This document shows positions 19,040-21,353 of a DNA stretch of 21,353 nt, one piece after another (within the stretch, counting starts at the first letter, position 1; every line of letters starts with the position of its first letter). The translations under genes and the position numbers were made by a program. The DNA comes from Pleurotus djamor (taxonomy: Eukaryota; Basidiomycota; Agaricomycetes; Agaricales; Pleurotaceae): the NCBI GenBank assembly GCA_029747585.1, contig JAPEVF010000775.1, positions 1 through 21,353 on the forward strand, given 5' to 3'. Below the pieces are notes generated by a model. It was not told the DNA's origin, did no database searches, and worked only from the letters and a program-made list of their open reading frames with translations.

Positions 19040-21353
19040 ATGTCGTCGAACGAGGAAGGGGAAGGCTCCGGATTGCATCACCCATTGAAGAAACGGAGCA
19101 AAGTCCAGCGAGCATGTAATATGTGTAGGCGGCGGAAGGGTGAGTGGTCTAGTTTCTTCTCGTTCTTGGATGGAGTTTAGTCACACGATGGGGGTTATTA
19201 CCAGTACGATGTGCGTTGTTGTGCCTTGTCTTTTCCGATGTAATCCCTGACGGAGGGTCTTGTCCCTCTTAACTGTTGCGTGGATATAGGCGATGGGAGT
19301 GAAATGAAGGATGGTATGGCCTGTTCGAATTGTGTCACTGCTGGGCAGGAATGCGTCTATGCTGTTACTTCAACGGTGAGCGCGGCGTTCGAGCGTTTGA
19401 TGGTGTGTACTAACTCGTATCATGGACCATCAATCCCTAGAAACGCGGTCCATACCATGGAAAGGCGTAAGTCGTCTCGGCTTGCTATGGTTCTTTACGT
19501 TGACTAAATAGCGTCTTCTGTCATAGATATGTCCACAAGATCGAAACCAGGCTGGAGAAGCTGGAGAGGTTATTCCGTCACGTCAGTTTCATCCTTTGCG
19601 TCCGGGTATCACAAGTGACTGACACGCAAGACTAAGTGTAGCTTCATCCAGAGATGGACTTGGACGATTTGGATGGTCTCCTACAACAACAAGAATTGAA
19701 CGCGCAGTCTGAACGTTCTTCCGCGCCGCTTTCTAGGATGTCCCCAAGCCCCGGTTCGGTGAAAGAACCTGCGGATTACAGTGAATTCATCGAGGGGGTC
19801 ATTCGCGCCGCTGCTGAAATATCCATTTCATCCATACCGGATGAGGATTACTCAATTAACCCTCGTCTCATCGAAGAGTTGGCAGGGATTCCCAAGGGCG
19901 ATTTCCACAATGAGAGCACTCGATTCTTCGGGAAATCAAGCGAGCCGGCTTTTCTGCAAGCCGCCATAGACCTTAAAATCGGCGTCACGGCTCAGCAAAA
20001 CAACAATTGCGTGGATGCTCGTTTTCTCATTCGGCGACGGGAGGTGTTCTGGGAGGTGCCCAAGGTAGGGAGTCGTACCATTAAATCCCTCCGGTATTGT
20101 TCTTTGCTAATTTACATACCCAGTGGGAAGCTCTACCGTCGATTGACTTACCGCCTCCCACTTATCATTTCCCAGGTCCTGATCTTATGCAGAGCCTCAT
20201 TCATCTCTACTTCGTGCACTGGAACTTATATCTCCCCCTGCTACATAGGCCGACCTTTGAGAAAGCCGTCCGTGACGGTCTTCATCTACGGGACGTGGCT
20301 TTCGGAGGCGTGGTAATGCTGGTCTGCGCCAATGGCGCCAAGTTTTCCGATGACCCCCGTGTCTTGCTTGATGGGACGACATCACCCTTGTCAAGAGGCT
20401 GGAGGTGGTTTCTGCAAGTACAATTTGTCAAGAAATCGCTTGCTGTCGCTCCCAGCCTCTACGATATACAGTTTTATTGCGTAGGCCTACCCTTTATGCT
20501 ATGCTGATTTACGTGATCCCAACCGTTTTCCGCAGCTGGCCATTCACTTCCTGAAGGGATCGTCATACACCCACGCTTCATGGCTGTTAGTAGGGATAGC
20601 CCTGCGGTTGGCGTTGGATAGAGGCATCCACCGATCGAAGCGCACTGAACGAGTGTCCAAGGTCGACCACGAACTATGGAAGCGAGCTTTCTGGTAGAGC
20701 ATAATTATCATATCCCCTTTGTTCTAGCGTCTGACATCTCACGACAGGATCCTTATCAGCATGGATAGAATGATAAGTACCATCTTGGGTCGCCCCTCTG
20801 CGATTGGAGACGAAGAGTTCGTTCCTATACCTCTGTTCAAGTATTTCCACCGGTGACCACTGCTACGACAGCTTTGATCTCGATTACCCCCTGGAGGTAG
20901 ACGACGAGTATTGGGACCATCCTGACCCCGACCAATCGTGGAAGCAACCGCCCAACAAACCTTCGCTCATCACGGCGTTTTCGTACCACCTTAGGTTGAC
21001 TCACATTCTAGGGCTCGCTTCTCGTGCGCTGGTTCGTGGGCTCATCATTGCTTATCCCCTTTTTTATAGCTGATTCCTATCGGCGGTTTAGTATTCCAGC
21101 AACAAGACGAAAACCTTCCTAGGAATTCTCGGATATGAACAGACCATTGTGGCCGCGTTTGATTCGAACCTCAATAAGTGGATCGACTCAGTCCCAGAGC
21201 ACCGTGCGTCCTTATCTTATGCGATCCTGTCCACTTAGTCAATGTTGCCGTCACTCTAGTGCGATGGGATCCGAACAGAGTAGATGATACCTTCTTCGAT
21301 CAATCGGCTGACCTCCATGCCTACTTCTACTGGGTGCAATTGGTTGTTCATCG
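19040..21353 (+). CDS. Zn2Cys6 transcription factor with fungal_trans domain, 3' end beyond right edge
   Basis: Twelve exons: 19040-19139, 19205-19210, 19290-19375, 19441-19466, 19527-19581, 19642-20064, 20124-20480, 20536-20693, 20748-20816, 20872-21031, 21092-21203 and 21260 to the edge. All phases agree, giving about 548 residues so far. The start is in a strong context (ACCACCATGT). Residues 26-57 form C-x2-C-x6-C-x10-C-x2-C-x6-C, the Gal4-type zinc cluster, after a basic KKRSK. KRGPYHGK then links to a short coiled coil (HKIETRLEKLERLF). From about residue 257 the fungal_trans domain (PF04082 type) begins: LIHLYFVHWNLYLPLLHRPT, later ALRLALDRGIHR, FWILISMDRMISTILGRPSA and DFDLDYPLEVDDEYW. 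It should bind CGG-type sites as a dimer in the nucleus. The target pathway cannot be told. No frame breaks were found. Confidence 0.92.
19205..19210 (+). other. 6-nt microexon (TACGAT) inside the zinc cluster
   Basis: It is flanked by ...TTACCAG on the left and GTGCGT on the right. Joined to AAGG of exon 1 and GCGATGGG of exon 3 it reads AAG GTA CGA TGC GAT GGG, that is K-V-R-C-D-G. It supplies Val, Arg and the first base of the third zinc-ligand cysteine, giving exactly the required C-x6-C spacing. Skipping it removes the cysteine codon. Confidence 0.9.
19441..19466 (+). other. 26-nt exon encoding the linker of the Zn2Cys6 protein
   Basis: It encodes KRGPYHGK plus two bases of an Ala codon. 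It is bordered by CTAG and GTAAGT, with the upstream intron carrying a CTAAC branch motif. Joined to the next exon it gives GKAYVHKIETRLEKL, the usual KRGP-to-coiled-coil transition. Confidence 0.88.

Noticed and set aside
1..21353. Transposon, viral, CRISPR or secondary-metabolite cluster
   Set aside because: No transposase, reverse transcriptase, capsid, repeat-spacer array, or polyketide/peptide synthase motifs were recognised in any frame.

Overview
The window looks like nuclear DNA of a filamentous fungus, most likely a basidiomycete of the Agaricomycotina type. The reasons are many short GT-AG introns (54-79 bp in the best-resolved gene) with CTNAC/CTNAY branch-like motifs, Ser/Thr/Pro/Gly-rich regulators, and fungus-specific protein families. 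No bacterial, viral, tRNA, rRNA or CRISPR feature could be supported. I modelled four protein-coding genes by joining exons by eye and checking splice sites and reading phase. Two of them run off the window edges.

Left to right: (1) 1-1961, minus strand: a low-complexity zinc-finger regulator with one Sfp1-like C2HC finger, cut by the left edge and carrying two single-base frame breaks, one of which is an undetermined base (N). (2) 1962-5450: about 3.5 kb with no supportable gene but many short repeats. (3) 5451-7291, minus strand: a three-exon NAD(P)-binding Rossmann-fold (YeeZ-like, SDR-superfamily) protein with large disordered insertions. (4) 7292-12565: about 5.3 kb with no supportable gene, again full of short tandem duplications, plus a long strand-asymmetric purine tract. 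(5) 12566-18164, plus strand: a very large, mostly disordered regulator (about 1750 residues after two single-base frame corrections) with an N-terminal AreA GATA-like motif and a C-terminal DUF3295-like region. (6) 18165-19039: a pyrimidine-rich spacer. (7) 19040 to the right edge, plus strand: a Zn2Cys6 transcription factor with a fungal_trans domain in at least twelve exons, one of them a 6-nt microexon.

Three of the four genes encode probable transcriptional regulators. Sfp1 and the AreA-GATA-like families are linked to nutrient (TORC1/nitrogen) signalling in other fungi, so their proximity is worth noting, but nothing in the sequence shows that they act together. The most interesting items are the 6-nt microexon that splits the zinc cluster, and four frame breaks that are each repaired by removing one base. 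Three of those lie in homopolymers and one is an N, so assembly errors are more likely than genuine mutation. I found no convincing novel multi-gene system.
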